Origin: Cristatella mucedo
Lineage: Eukaryota; Bryozoa; Phylactolaemata; Cristatellidae
Direction: 5' to 3'
Length of the DNA: 62,000 bases
Assembly (NCBI GenBank): GCA_009760855.2
Contig: WPIO01000218.1
Span: forward strand, 1-62,000
Each line of letters begins with the position of its first letter. Positions within the stretch are counted from its first letter, which is position 1. The notes under the pieces were generated by a model, which had not been told where the DNA came from, ran no database searches, and worked only from the letters and a program-made list of their open reading frames with translations. Positions 10,622 through 20,619 of the stretch are shown in pieces. The translations under genes were made by a program, and so were the position numbers.

Positions 10622-11090
10622 AAAAAAATAATAAAAATACACTTAATAAAGCGCCCTCAGAGAACTTAATCTCTTTCTAGGCATTTTACATTGGCTGCAA
10701 AGGGAAATGCAATTGAATGGTAAGTAAAATCCTGCTTGACAAACAAACACAATGAATAATATGGTTAGAGGTGACATGCACAGGCTCAGAATGCAAATGT
10801 GGTTAGTGGCAGCATGCACAATGTCAGCACGCATAAGCACATCTGGGACGAATCACTGGGACCCACTAAATGCTGTCATAAATAGGTGTTTTTAAGTTCT
10901 TTTTAAATGTGGTCAGGTCAGGGGATGTTCTGACGCAGGTTGGGAGGAAGTTCCAGGCTTTGGGAGTGTATAAACTGAATGCACGGTCTCCAAAGGATTT
11001 AAGGTTTATACGAGGTATTTTTAGACTGTTAGAGTCTGAAAAGCGGGCGGTACGACGCTTGGCCTGATGGGGTAGTACATCTGAGAGATA
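10622..11090 (-). mobile_element. L2-A 3' end, C-terminal part
   Basis: Reverse-oriented 3' UTR (GCGCCCTCAGAG through CAGCATGCAC) followed by the last 80 or so codons of the [24 protein letters not shown] and AWNFLPTCVRTSPDL. It directly abuts the tail of the next minus-strand copy at 11091. Confidence 0.8.
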
Positions 11091-13155
11091 TAATAATAAT
11101 AACAATAACACACTTGATAAGGCACTCTCAGAGAACTTAATCTCTCACTACGTGCTTTACATTTGCTGCAAAGTGAAATGCAACCGAATGGTAAGTAAAA
11201 TCATGCTTGAAAAACAAACAAAATGAATAATATTGTTAGGGGTGACATTCACAGGGTCAGCATGCGAATGGGGTTAGTGGCAGCATGCACAGTGTCAGCA
11301 CTCATAAGCACAACAAGGACGAATCACAGGGACCCATGCACAGTGTCAGCGTGCATAAGCACATCAAGGACGAATCACAGGGACCCACTAAATGCTGTCC
11401 CAAATAGGTGTGTTTTTAGGTTCCTTTTAAATGTGGTCAGGTCGGGGGATGTTCTGATGCAAGTCAGGAGAAAGTTCCAGGCTGTGGGAGCATACGAACT
11501 AAATGCACGGTCTCCAAAGGGTTTCAGGTTTGTACGAGGTATTTCTAGGCTGTTAGATTCCGAAAAGCGGGTGGAGCCATAGAATGAAGGGACCTAAAAG
11601 TGAGCGACAGAACCTTGGAGTCAATTGGTTGCTAGACTGGTAGCCAGTGCAGGTCAGCGAGAAGTGGAGTAATGTGGCAACTGCGACGCTAACGACAGAC
11701 AAGCCTAGCTGCAGAGTTTTGCACCAGCTGCAATCGCCTGATCACACATGCTGGTAGGCCAGTAAGCAGTGAGTTGCAGAAGTCGAGACGGGATGTCACG
11801 AATGCATGGACCAACTGGGACGCAGTATCCTTATCTAAACAAGCCCGAATTTTAGCAATGTTATGGAGCCGAAAAGAGGCAGATGTGACTGTGGAGCTGA
11901 TATGGTCGTCTAACGAGAGGTCGCTTCAGAATATGACACCTAGATTTCGAGCTGATAAAACAGGAGATATGGTGGCAGAGCTAATTTTGAGAGTCAGCCT
12001 TTCTAATCTCTGAAACGCACTGGGTTTGCCCATAACTAGTAAGTTAGTGTTGTCATCGTATAGTTTTATAAAATTTGTTGCCATCCATGTGCGGATGTCA
12101 TCAATGCATGCAGCAATTGAGTTTGGAGAATTTGAAGTGCTCGAAGGCTGGGAGGGATCAAAGCAAAGGTACAACTGAGTGTCATCCGCATAGAAGTGAA
12201 AGCCTAGATTGTGCTTGGCAATCACATCAGCAAGAGGCAGAGCATAAACAGTGAAAAGAACCGGACCTAGCACGGAGCCCTGAGGTACTCCATATTTCAG
12301 AGGTACTTCAGATGATCTTTGTCCATTCATGTCAATACTCTGGAGTCTCCAGCTGAGATACGGCCTGAATCACTGCAAAGCAGTGCCAGTGATGCCTAGG
12401 CGAGATGAGAGGAGCTCTAGAAGAACTATGTGATCGATGGTATCAGAAGCTGCCGAAAGATGGAGCAAAACAAGCAGAGACACTCTACCCATGTCTGCAT
12501 TCCTAATTAGGTCGTTGTATACCCTAAGCTATGCTGGCTCTGTGGAGTGATTAGCTCTTAAGCCAGACTGGAACTTACTAACAAGGTGTGAGTTTTCGAT
12601 ATATGAGTTCAGCTGGTCAGCCACGACCCATTCAAGTGTCTTTGATAGGAATGGTAGAAGGAAGACTGGGCGGTAGTTGCTCAAGTTCTCTTGGTCAAGT
12701 GTAGCTTTCTTGAGAAGTGGCCTGACTACAGCTTTTTTGATAGGTGCTGGGAGGACCTGAGGCTAATGACATATTAGTGGTGTTAGTTATCTATGGCAGC
12801 AGCAGATCAACGACACCTAGGAGCAGGACAGTGGTAATAGGGTCCAGAGGACTTGTTGTCTTCTTTGATTGAGATACGAACTTTAGGACTAGATTACTAG
12901 TGACCTGCTTAAATGTAAAGATTGAGGTGCAGGCGGAACCGCATTCTAGTTGGAGGTTGTCATCGCAGGGCTGGATTCCCTGATCTTGTCAATGTTCTGC
13001 ACAAAGAATCGAGAGAAGTGATTGGCTAGATCATCACAAGGATCATCAGGTAAGTAGCTAATCTGGGAACAGTAGAGGAGATGTTTTATTATCGACATCA
13101 CCTTTTTTGGATTGCACATCTGTGATTCAACAATGTTTCTATAAAAGCTTTCGTG
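11091..13155 (-). mobile_element. L2-A element, RT region, minus strand
   Basis: A long minus-strand L2-A copy. The tail (TAATAATAATAAC) and 3' UTR are at 11091-11400. The RT C-terminus follows, then the YADDTQLY catalytic motif near 12180 and [12 protein letters not shown] near 12280. The RT N-terminal part extends to about 13150 (DLANHFSRFF..NIDKI). It contains an in-element tandem duplication of about 53 bp at 11287-11390 and several stops, so it is inactive. It lies head to head with the plus-strand copy that follows. Confidence 0.85.
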
Positions 13156-15748
13156 CATTGACTGACTCATTGCCTCTTGTGGCTCATGTGCATGGCCCTA
13201 CCCACATTAAGGGTCACACACTCAACAGGATTTTCTCATATAACTGCACTTCGTCATCACCAATTATTACCAAATCATGCTTATCTGACCACATGCAGAT
13301 CTCATTCAATCTACAGTGTGTGCCCACATCCTCCTCTAAAATAACCTGTGAATCGCGAAACCTCAAGACCCTTGACATCGATGCTGTCCGTGCGAGAATA
13401 TCTGCTTTACCTCTGCTGCTCAATCCTCCCTCCGATCTGGCATCATTGGTAGATAGCTTCAACACGACACTAGCTGACACGCTAGACGAGTTTGCCCCTC
13501 TGACAAAGTGCACTGTGTGCCCCCGCCCAGACGGCCTATGGTTTACGACAGACAATAAACTAGCCAAGTCTACTAAACGAAAGCTTGAAAAAGCATGCAA
13601 AAGATCAGGACTAACTGTCCATCGATAGGCATATGAAGACTAGTGTAGGTCGTACCAATCGAACCTTGCAAAGGCTAAGTCTAGTTTTTATTAAAACATT
13701 GTTGAATAACAGATGCTCAATCCAAAAATGCTAATGTCGACATTAAACCATCTCCTCAACCATTCCCAGGTTAGCTCATTACCTGATGATCCTAATGATG
13801 ATCTACCGATCGCTTCTCTTGATTCTTTGTGCAGAAGATAGACAAGATCAGGGAATCCATCCCTGCGATGACAACCTCCAACTAGAATGCTGTTCCTCGG
13901 TTCCTGGCAGCACCTCAATGTCTGCATTTAAGCAGGTCACTAGTGATCTAGTCCTAAAGTTCGTATCTCAATCAAAGAAGACAACAAGTCCTCTGGACCC
14001 TATTCCCACTGTCCTGCTCCTACGTTGCATTGATCTGCTGCTGCCATGCATGACTAAAATAATTAATATGTCATTAGCCTCAGGTCAGGTCCCAGCACCT
14101 TTCAAAAAAGCTGTAGTCAGGCCACTTCTCGAGAAAACTACACTTGACCGAGAAAACTTGAGCAACTACCGCCAAGTTTCCCTTCAACCATTGCTATCAA
14201 AAACACTCGAACGGGTCGTGGCAGACCAGCTGAACTCGCATATCGAAACCTCACACCTTGCTAGTAAGTTCCAGTCTGGCTTTAGAGCTAATCACTCGAC
14301 AGAGTGAGCATTACTTACGGTATACAACGACCTACTTAGGAATGCAGACATGGGTAGAGTGTCTCTGCTTGTTTTGCTTGATCTTTCGGCAGCTTTTGAT
14401 ACCATCGATCACAAAGTTCTTCTAGAGCGCCTCTCGTCTCGCCTGGGCATCACTTGCACTGCTTTGCAGTGGTTCAGGCCGTATCTCAGTGGGAGACTCC
14501 AGAGTATTGACATGAATGGACAAAGATTATCTGATGTACCTCTGAAATATGGAGGACCTCAGGGTTCAGTGCTAGGTCCGGTTCTTTTCACTGTTTATAC
14601 TCTGCCTCTTGCTGATGTGATTGCCAAGCACAATCTAGGCTTTCACTTCTATGCGGAGACGACACTCAGTTGTACCTTTGCTTTGATCCCTCCCAGCCTT
14701 CGAGCACCTCAAATTCTCTAAACTCAGTTGCAGCATGCATTGATGACATCCGATCATGGATGGAAGCAAATTTTCTAAAACTTAACGATGATAAAACTAG
14801 CTTACTAGTTATGGGCAAACTCAGTGTGATCCAGAGATTGGAAAGGCTGAATCTCAAAATTGGCTGTGCCAGCATATCTCCAGTTGAATCAGCTCGAAAT
14901 CTAGGTGTCATATTCTGAAGCGACCTCTCGTTAGACGACCATATCAGCTCCACAGTCAAATCCGCCTGTTTTCAGCTTCATAACATTGCTAAAATTCGGG
15001 CTTGTTTAGATAAAGATACCACGTCCAAGTTGGTCCATGCATTCGCGACATCCCGTCTCGACTTCTGCAACTCACTGCTTACTGGCCTACCAGCATGTGC
15101 GATCAGGCGATTGCAGCTTGTGCAAAACTCTGCAGCTAGGCTTGTCTGTCGTGAGCGTCGCAGTTGCAGCATTACTCCACTTCTCGCCGACCTGCACTGG
15201 CTACCAGGGAGGCAACGGATTGACTTCAAGGTTTTGTCCCTCACTTTCAGGTCCCTTCATTCAATGGCTCTAGCCTTTCTGTCAGATATACCACCCCATC
15301 AGGCTAAGCATCGTACCACCTGCTTTTCAGAATCCAACAGCCTAGAGATACCTCATACAACCCTTAAATCCTTTGGAGACCGTGCATTTAGTTCATATGC
15401 TCCCAAAGCCTAGAACTCCCTCCCGACCTGCGTCAGAACATCCCCTGACCTTACCACATTTAAAAGGAACTTAAAAACACACCTATTTAGGACAGCATTT
15501 AGTGGGTCCCCGTGATTCGTCCTTGATGTGCTTATGAGTGCTGACACTGTGCATGCTGCCACTAACCACATTTGCATGCTGACCCTGTGCATGTCACCCC
15601 TAACCATAATATTCATTTCCTTTTTTTTCATGCATGATTTTACTTACCATTCAATTGCATTTCAATTTACAGCAATTCTAAAGTGCCTAGAGCGAGATTA
15701 AGTTCTCTGAGGGCGCTTTATCAAGTGCATTATTATTATTATTATTAT
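13156..15748 (+). mobile_element. L2-A element with endonuclease end and RT, plus strand
   Basis: The plus strand starts in the C-terminal part of the apurinic-type endonuclease (HVHGPTHIKGHTLNRIFSY, SCLSDHMQISFNL). It passes a linker and then RT: LLDLSAAFDTIDH at about 14380, a VPQGSV-type motif read as [12 protein letters not shown], and the C-terminal [18 protein letters not shown] block. It ends in the 3' UTR and an ATT repeat near 15748. The YADD motif is destroyed by a net 2-nt insertion near 14655 (GCGGAGACGACACT against GCGGATGACACT), and other stops occur. It is a dead copy. L2-like clade assignment is from motif wording. Confidence 0.85.
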
Positions 15749-15749
15749 T

Positions 15750-15890
15750 AAGCTAGACTTGGCCTTAGCTAGGATTGATTCGAAAGCCCTGGATACTGTC
15801 AATCACTACGTCCTTCTTGAGCGCCTTTCATCTGGCCTGGGCACTACTGGCACTGCATTGCAATGGTTACGGTCATATCTCATACCTATA
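15750..15890 (+). mobile_element. L2-A RT fragment
   Basis: A short plus-strand piece encoding ALDTVNHYVLLERLSSGLG, which matches the RT block AFDTIDHKVLLERLSSRLG. It directly follows the ATT tail of the preceding copy and is cut off after the YLS-type segment. Confidence 0.75.
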
Positions 15891-16263
15891 TGTCAGAATC
15901 CTAATGACTGCCATTTAATACAAAATCTCATCTAATCAATACGGATCACCTTCAACCAGCATTGTAATTTCAATAGAATATTGCTGACTTTGTCTTAAAC
16001 GTTTCTTTAAGTCCATTGATTTTTATCTCACATAAACTAGCACATCCATTGGTTATTATCATTATTAAAGTCATTAGAATTAAGTAACCATATTTTGCTA
16101 ATAGTGCTTGCTCATTTCCCCCGAATAAATTCCTTCTTTCGATCCTCGTGCGTGTGTGTACAAAGTGATCAGGTTCAACCAATGAAATGATCTGCTTCAG
16201 TACTCAATAAACTTTACTTTGTAATAGAATTGCTTTTTATCTTCGAGCCTAGGTTATAGTTCT
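15891..16263. other. No gene recognised
   Basis: AT-rich sequence. A 70-codon minus-strand frame shows no domain. Confidence 0.35.
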
Positions 16264-16436
16264 GTCATCTTAATAATAACGCAACTGATATAGCCTGATC
16301 TGATAGCTCAACCTCTTTCTAGGTGCTTTCAATTTGCTGCCAAGGAAATACGATCAATTGGTAAGTGTTATCATGCTTGATAAGCAACATGAATTACTCG
16401 GTTAGGGTTGACATGCACAGGGTCAGCATGCAAGTG
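16264..16436 (-). mobile_element. L2-A 3' end fragment
   Basis: Reverse-oriented 3' UTR: CTCAACCTCTTTCTAGGTGC, TTGCTGCCAAGGAAATACGA, and GTTGACATGCACAGGGTCAG. Truncated after the CATGCAAG landmark. Confidence 0.75.
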
Positions 16437-16894
16437 TATTAAATATAACTTAAAACAATACTCTACTTTTACGTTCTTTACCAAAAGTTACACGACGAGC
16501 TGGAAATTCGCTGCCGTGCTGAGTGTCTAAAGTTGATAATGCTAATATTTTGGTTTCTGCAAGTACTATATTGATTTAGATGTTGAAACAATTAGCCTCT
16601 GAACTTCCGTACCGTAGGTTTCTGTCCAGCCGAAACTGAGACACTTTGGCCGCACTCAAGCTTTCATCCAGTAACAGGACGCACAGGCAGGGCATCAATA
16701 TTTCAGTTAACACCTTGCACGCTGCACTTATTTAACACTTCGAGAAAAATAAGAGTGGAACCACGCCTGTATCTCGTCCGCAATCTTTTTTGTTATACCT
16801 TCAATTTCTTAATTTGAAACACAAGTTCTTCTCCAGTGGCGATTACCTTACGCCGACGTCATTTCATGAGAACGGAGTAGATGCCGTTCCTGAT
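16437..16894. other. No gene recognised
   Basis: Nothing beyond short chance frames. The sequence runs into the L2-B 3' UTR at about 16895. Confidence 0.35.
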
Positions 16895-17425
16895 ATATCT
16901 CGGTCAGCAACTCCACAAAGCCATACAGACTTTGTGAGTGTGACCCAAGAGAATTTTTTCATAGGGCACTTACAGCATGAGCCACCTTCGATACTCATTT
17001 GATAGCTGCGAGACTTTGTCTCACCCAACAAAGATCTTGGCAAGCATAGTAGAGTCACGTGGGCAGTTGAGGTAGTGATTAGCATGGAAGTAGCAGCTCA
17101 GAATCACTAAAGAGGATGTGCCATAGTCGGCAGCAGGAGAATAGTGATAGTTGCGTTAGAACTGTGAAAGAGAGCTCCAAGGTCTAGGACCTGCAGAGCT
17201 GAAGCTTCTGTTGTCAAAGGTCTTCAATCGAAGGAAATTATTAGCTAATTTTTTGTCCATATAAGACCTGGGAGCAAAGGCTGGAACTGGTGCAGCTGTT
17301 CGGCTAGGTATGGAGGAACCAAGTCGTGGCGAGCCTTTGAGAGGCGATTCGATAATCTAGACAATAAAAAGCTAGGGAGCTAGTTAAATGTTTTTCCAAG
17401 ATACTGTAAAAGACAGCTCTCAATC
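16895..17425 (-). mobile_element. L2-B 3' part, decayed
   Basis: Minus-strand match to the L2-B 3' UTR (CAACTCCACAAAGCCATAC, CACTTACAGCATGAGCC, GAGACTTTGTCTCAC) and the RT C-terminus (GACCTGCAGAGCTGAAGCTT). Many stops; older than the 6782-7790 copy. Confidence 0.75.
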
Positions 17426-17589
17426 TAATCAGCATTGCAATAGGGGATACATTGTACTACGAGAGAACGCTGGCCTCGACACAAGGAAGAACTTTCAGTT
17501 TAACGTTGCAGCAAGTTGTACGCCGGCTACCACAAGCTACAGGTATATTAGAGCACTTCATTCAAAATTTTAAATATAAATTGATTTTT

Positions 17590-18690
17590 AGTAGTGACAA
17601 CAACACTACTTGATATTGCCCAATCAGAGAACTCAATCTCTTTCTAGGAACTTTGCATTTGCTGCTAAGCAAGCACGATTGAATGGTTAATGGTGTCTTG
17701 TATGGTGAGCCTTGAAGGTACACTAGGTAAGGCGATTGCTTTCGACGACCTCGGTCCCAAGGTCGTGGGTTTAAATCCTTCAGCGAGCGATCCTTCATTG
17801 CTGCCGCAAGCGGTGGTTATAGCCGTAAAGGCTCCGTTGTCGTTATACAAAAGAGGCTGCTAAATTAGCTATTATGGTTATTATTTTGCTCGATACACAA
17901 CACGAATGGCATGGTTAGGGTTGAAATGCACAGGGTCGGAATGCCAGGTTGGTTTGTGGCAACATGGAAAGTCAGCATGCATAAACAGTTAAAGTAAAAA
18001 TCCCAGGGACCCACTAAATGCCGTCATAAATAGAATCATTTTTTATTACTTTTAAATGTAAAAATGGCAAGAGATATTGTGGGCAAGTTGGAAGGGTGCA
18101 CAATTCTCTGGGAGCATGCGAACTAAAGGCACGTTCTCAAAAAGATCTATACGAGGTAGGAGGAAACAGGTAAATTCCGAAAAGCTGGTGGAACGAGGCT
18201 TAGCCTGGTGAGGGATTGTTTCTTATAGGTTGGCTGGAGCCAAAAAATGAAATGACCTAAAAGTGAGTGACTAAACGTTGAAGTCGATGCATTGTTTGAC
18301 TGAAAGCCTATGCAGGTCGGCGAGAAATGGTGAGATTGTGAAACGGCGGGGTTGAAGAGAGACAAGCCTAGCTGCAGGGTTTTGCAGTGATGGTAAGCGC
18401 TTGAGTGCACACCCAGGTAGACCAGCAAGCAGTGAGTTGCAGAAGTTAGGACCGGATTTCACAAATAAAATGACAAATTTAGATGTGGCATCCGCGTCTA
18501 AACAAACCCAAAGTTCAGAAATATTAAGTAGCTGAAAGTAGGCTTGATGTGGAGTTGATGTGATCGTCAAATGAAAGATCACTTTGGAACGGGACACCAA
18601 TTTCAAAAGTAGAAAAGCTGGCGGAGCCGATTTTGAGCGATATCCTTTCCTATTTTTGAATAACATGAGGTTCTCCAGTAAGTAAGTTTA
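17590..18690 (-). mobile_element. L2-A-like element split by a SINE
   Basis: The minus-strand 3' UTR at 17590-17692 resumes at about 17882 (GGTTAGGGTTGAAATGCACA) and continues into the RT C-terminal region to about 18690. Residues such as [20 protein letters not shown] and LLADLHRLSVKQCIDFNV are recognisable. The interruption is the SINE at 17697-17880. The copy is more diverged than the other L2-A copies and may be a related subfamily. Confidence 0.75.
17697..17880 (+). repeat. tRNA-derived SINE, copy 2 (nested in L2)
   Basis: Collinear with the other copies: GAGCCTTGAAGGTACACTAG, GACCTCGGTCCCAAGGTCGT, a degenerate B box GGTTTAAATCC, AGCGGTGGTTATAGCCGTAA, and an end near AAATTAGCTATTATGG. 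It interrupts the 3' UTR of a minus-strand L2 element, so it is younger than that element. Confidence 0.75.
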
Positions 18691-18744
18691 ATCACAACCT
18701 AATTTATGATTTTATTTGGAATTATCCGCTATCGTTTAGCTATT

Positions 18745-19438
18745 GCTTCGTCACGTATCTTACGCTGACTCACAAGGCCCGCCACGGCTTGAATCCATCA
18801 TACCTAGCTGAACTGCTGCACCAGTTTCAGCCTGTTCGCGCCCTCAGGTCCTGTGAGGACAATAAATTAGCTGTTCCATTTCGCCGCCTAAAGACCGTTG
18901 GCGACAGATGCTACTGCTCTGCAGGTCCAAGACTGTGGAACTCTGCTTCCACAGTTCTTACGCAATGACTGCAAGGGCTCGTGGGCGAGCGGTGGCGGTG
19001 CGACGAAGAGCGAAGCCCCCACAAGCGAGTTGTGGCGTTGTGGACGACGGCTTTATTGTATGATATAGCAGCCATCGTGCGGGCTGCCCCGGAGCACGCG
19101 GTGCTTAAAGAGAGAGACAGGCGTGCGTACAGGCTGACGCACAGGCAGAAAGGGAATTGAGCGGCAAGGAGAGCACCACGTGCCGGCAAGGAGTGTGCGC
19201 CTTTGGCAGACAGAACGTCGGCTGGGGGCGGAACCACGTGACGGCTATGACGCGCCCACACAACTTCTCTCCTGCTGTCGACTACGGCACATTCTTCTTA
19301 GCGGTCCTGAGCTGCTACTTCCATACTACTCACTACATCAACTGCTCACCTGACTCTGCTATGCTTCCCACTTTCTCTTTGCTGCGTGAGATGAAGTCTG
19401 TTGGACTAGCGAATGCGTACCGAAAGCTGCTTATAATG
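18745..19438 (+). mobile_element. L2-B C-terminal part, interrupted
   Basis: The plus strand encodes TLTHKARHGLNPSYLAELL, QPVRALRSC and NKLAVPF, and then the 3' UTR ending in ATGTAATGTAATGTA at 19436-19450. A block of about 290 bp (18971-19262) interrupts the match. Confidence 0.8.
18971..19262. mobile_element. About 290-bp GC-rich insertion in L2-B
   Basis: Relative to the intact L2-B copy near 25480-25530, extra sequence sits between the TTCTTACGCAATGAC and CTCTCCTGCTG segments. It is GC-rich (GGGCTCGTGGGCGAGCGG near the left, CACGTGACGGCTATGACGCG near the right) and has AGAGAGAGACAGGC inside. Its ends show only weak inverted similarity and no clear target duplication. The family is unknown. 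Confidence 0.55.
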
Positions 19439-19774
19439 TAATGTAATGTATCTCCGTCAGTAACTCCACAAAGTCATAAAGACCATGTGGGTGTTACGCA
19501 GGAGAGTTTTGTATAGCGCACTCAGCCTAAGCGGCTTTCGGTACGCATTCGGTAGCCAACAGACTTCGTCTCACGCAACAAAGAGAAAGTGGGAAGCATA
19601 GCAGAGTCAGGAGAGCAGTTGAGGTAGTGAGTAGCATAGAAGTAGCAGTTCAGGACCGCTGAAAAAGATGTGCCATAGTCGGCACTTGGCGAGTAGATGT
19701 CGTTGCGTAAGAATTGTGGAAGCAAGCTATACAGTCTAGGACCTGCAGAGCTAAAGCTTCTGTCGCCAATCATT
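19439..19774 (-). mobile_element. L2-B 3' part, tail to tail with the previous copy
   Basis: Minus-strand 3' UTR and last codons of L2-B, ending at CTTCTGTCGCCAA. Its tail shares the GTAATGTAATGTA sequence at 19439-19450 with the plus-strand copy on its left, so the two elements meet tail to tail. Confidence 0.8.
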
Positions 19775-20262
19775 GTTCGGTCTCGTTTACTGTTCCTGCT
19801 CCCTTGTACGTGCAGGGCAATGTCGAATTTGCCAAACGACGTAAGTTACAAAGCATTGATATGGACAAGTTCTTTAAATCTGTTTGTGATGCAGGCCTTC
19901 TTGATCTGCATTCAGACTCGACCGGCAGCCTCGATACCCTCACTGATGCGATAAACATGACACTCAGGAGTGCTCTTGACAAGCATGCTCCCGTTCGCTC
20001 TATCCGTGTTCAAAGTCGTCGAGATTGCTTTCAATTTACAAAAAACTCCATAAGATGCGCCGTGTTAAGCGCAGGCTGGAACGTCGTTTCAAGAAATCGG
20101 GGTCTGAGGCAGACCTAGTCAATTTTAAAGACTTCCTTCGAGTTTACACACAAAAGCTTAAAAAAGCCAGGGCTTCTTTTTTCATTAGAAAACTGAATTC
20201 CTGCCAGTCGGACACTAAACAGATTTATAAGACAGTAAACCATTTACTGGCCAATGCTGTCA
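19775..20262 (+). mobile_element. L2-B element, 5' piece (split by Gypsy-type element)
   Basis: The plus strand encodes the region before RT: SIDMDKFFKSVCDAGLLDL, ALDKHAPVRSIRVQSR, a basic stretch, then KLKKARASFFIRKL and TVNHLLANAV, after which the match stops. The continuation (DYPDIRGSAEKFSAFFAEKI) is found at about 23860. The two halves flank the Gypsy-type element, giving a nested insertion. A frameshift occurs around 20040. Confidence 0.8.
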
Positions 20263-20607
20263 GGTAGGTTAGTTCCGGACGCTGAGCCAGTATTACCGGC
20301 TCAGCTGCCAGAACTAACCTGACGTCCGACACATGTCTTCGAATTCCGTTCACCTCGACACCAAGGCCGTGAGTCCCTGAGGTCACAATCCCTTCCGGCC
20401 ATTCTGATGTACACCGCGCATCGTTCCGATCTGAGGCAGTTCGGCGTCTCTGCGAACGCTGGGGCGTTGAGACCGTCTACCGGTGTGCTTACCGACCGGA
20501 AGGCAACGGCATAGTCGAACGCATGCATCGGACTATCAAGGGCATGGCAGCTCGCACCGGTAGAGGAGTACTAGATATGGTGTACTGGTACAATTCGGCG
20601 CCGACTG
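20263..20607. mobile_element. Scrambled copy of the Gypsy-type element's 3' region
   Basis: Three joined pieces of the element to the right. Bases 20266-20309 repeat 23324-23367 in direct orientation. Bases 20310-20420 are the reverse complement of about 23220-23330. Bases 20421-20606 repeat 22888-23073 in direct orientation (integrase D/E region), with one difference seen (GGCGTCTC against GGCATCTC). The third piece then runs straight into the protease part of the main element at 20608. The first two pieces form an inverted repeat around GGTTAGTTC / GAACTAACC. Confidence 0.85.
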
Positions 20608-20619
20608 CCCACCATTGGC

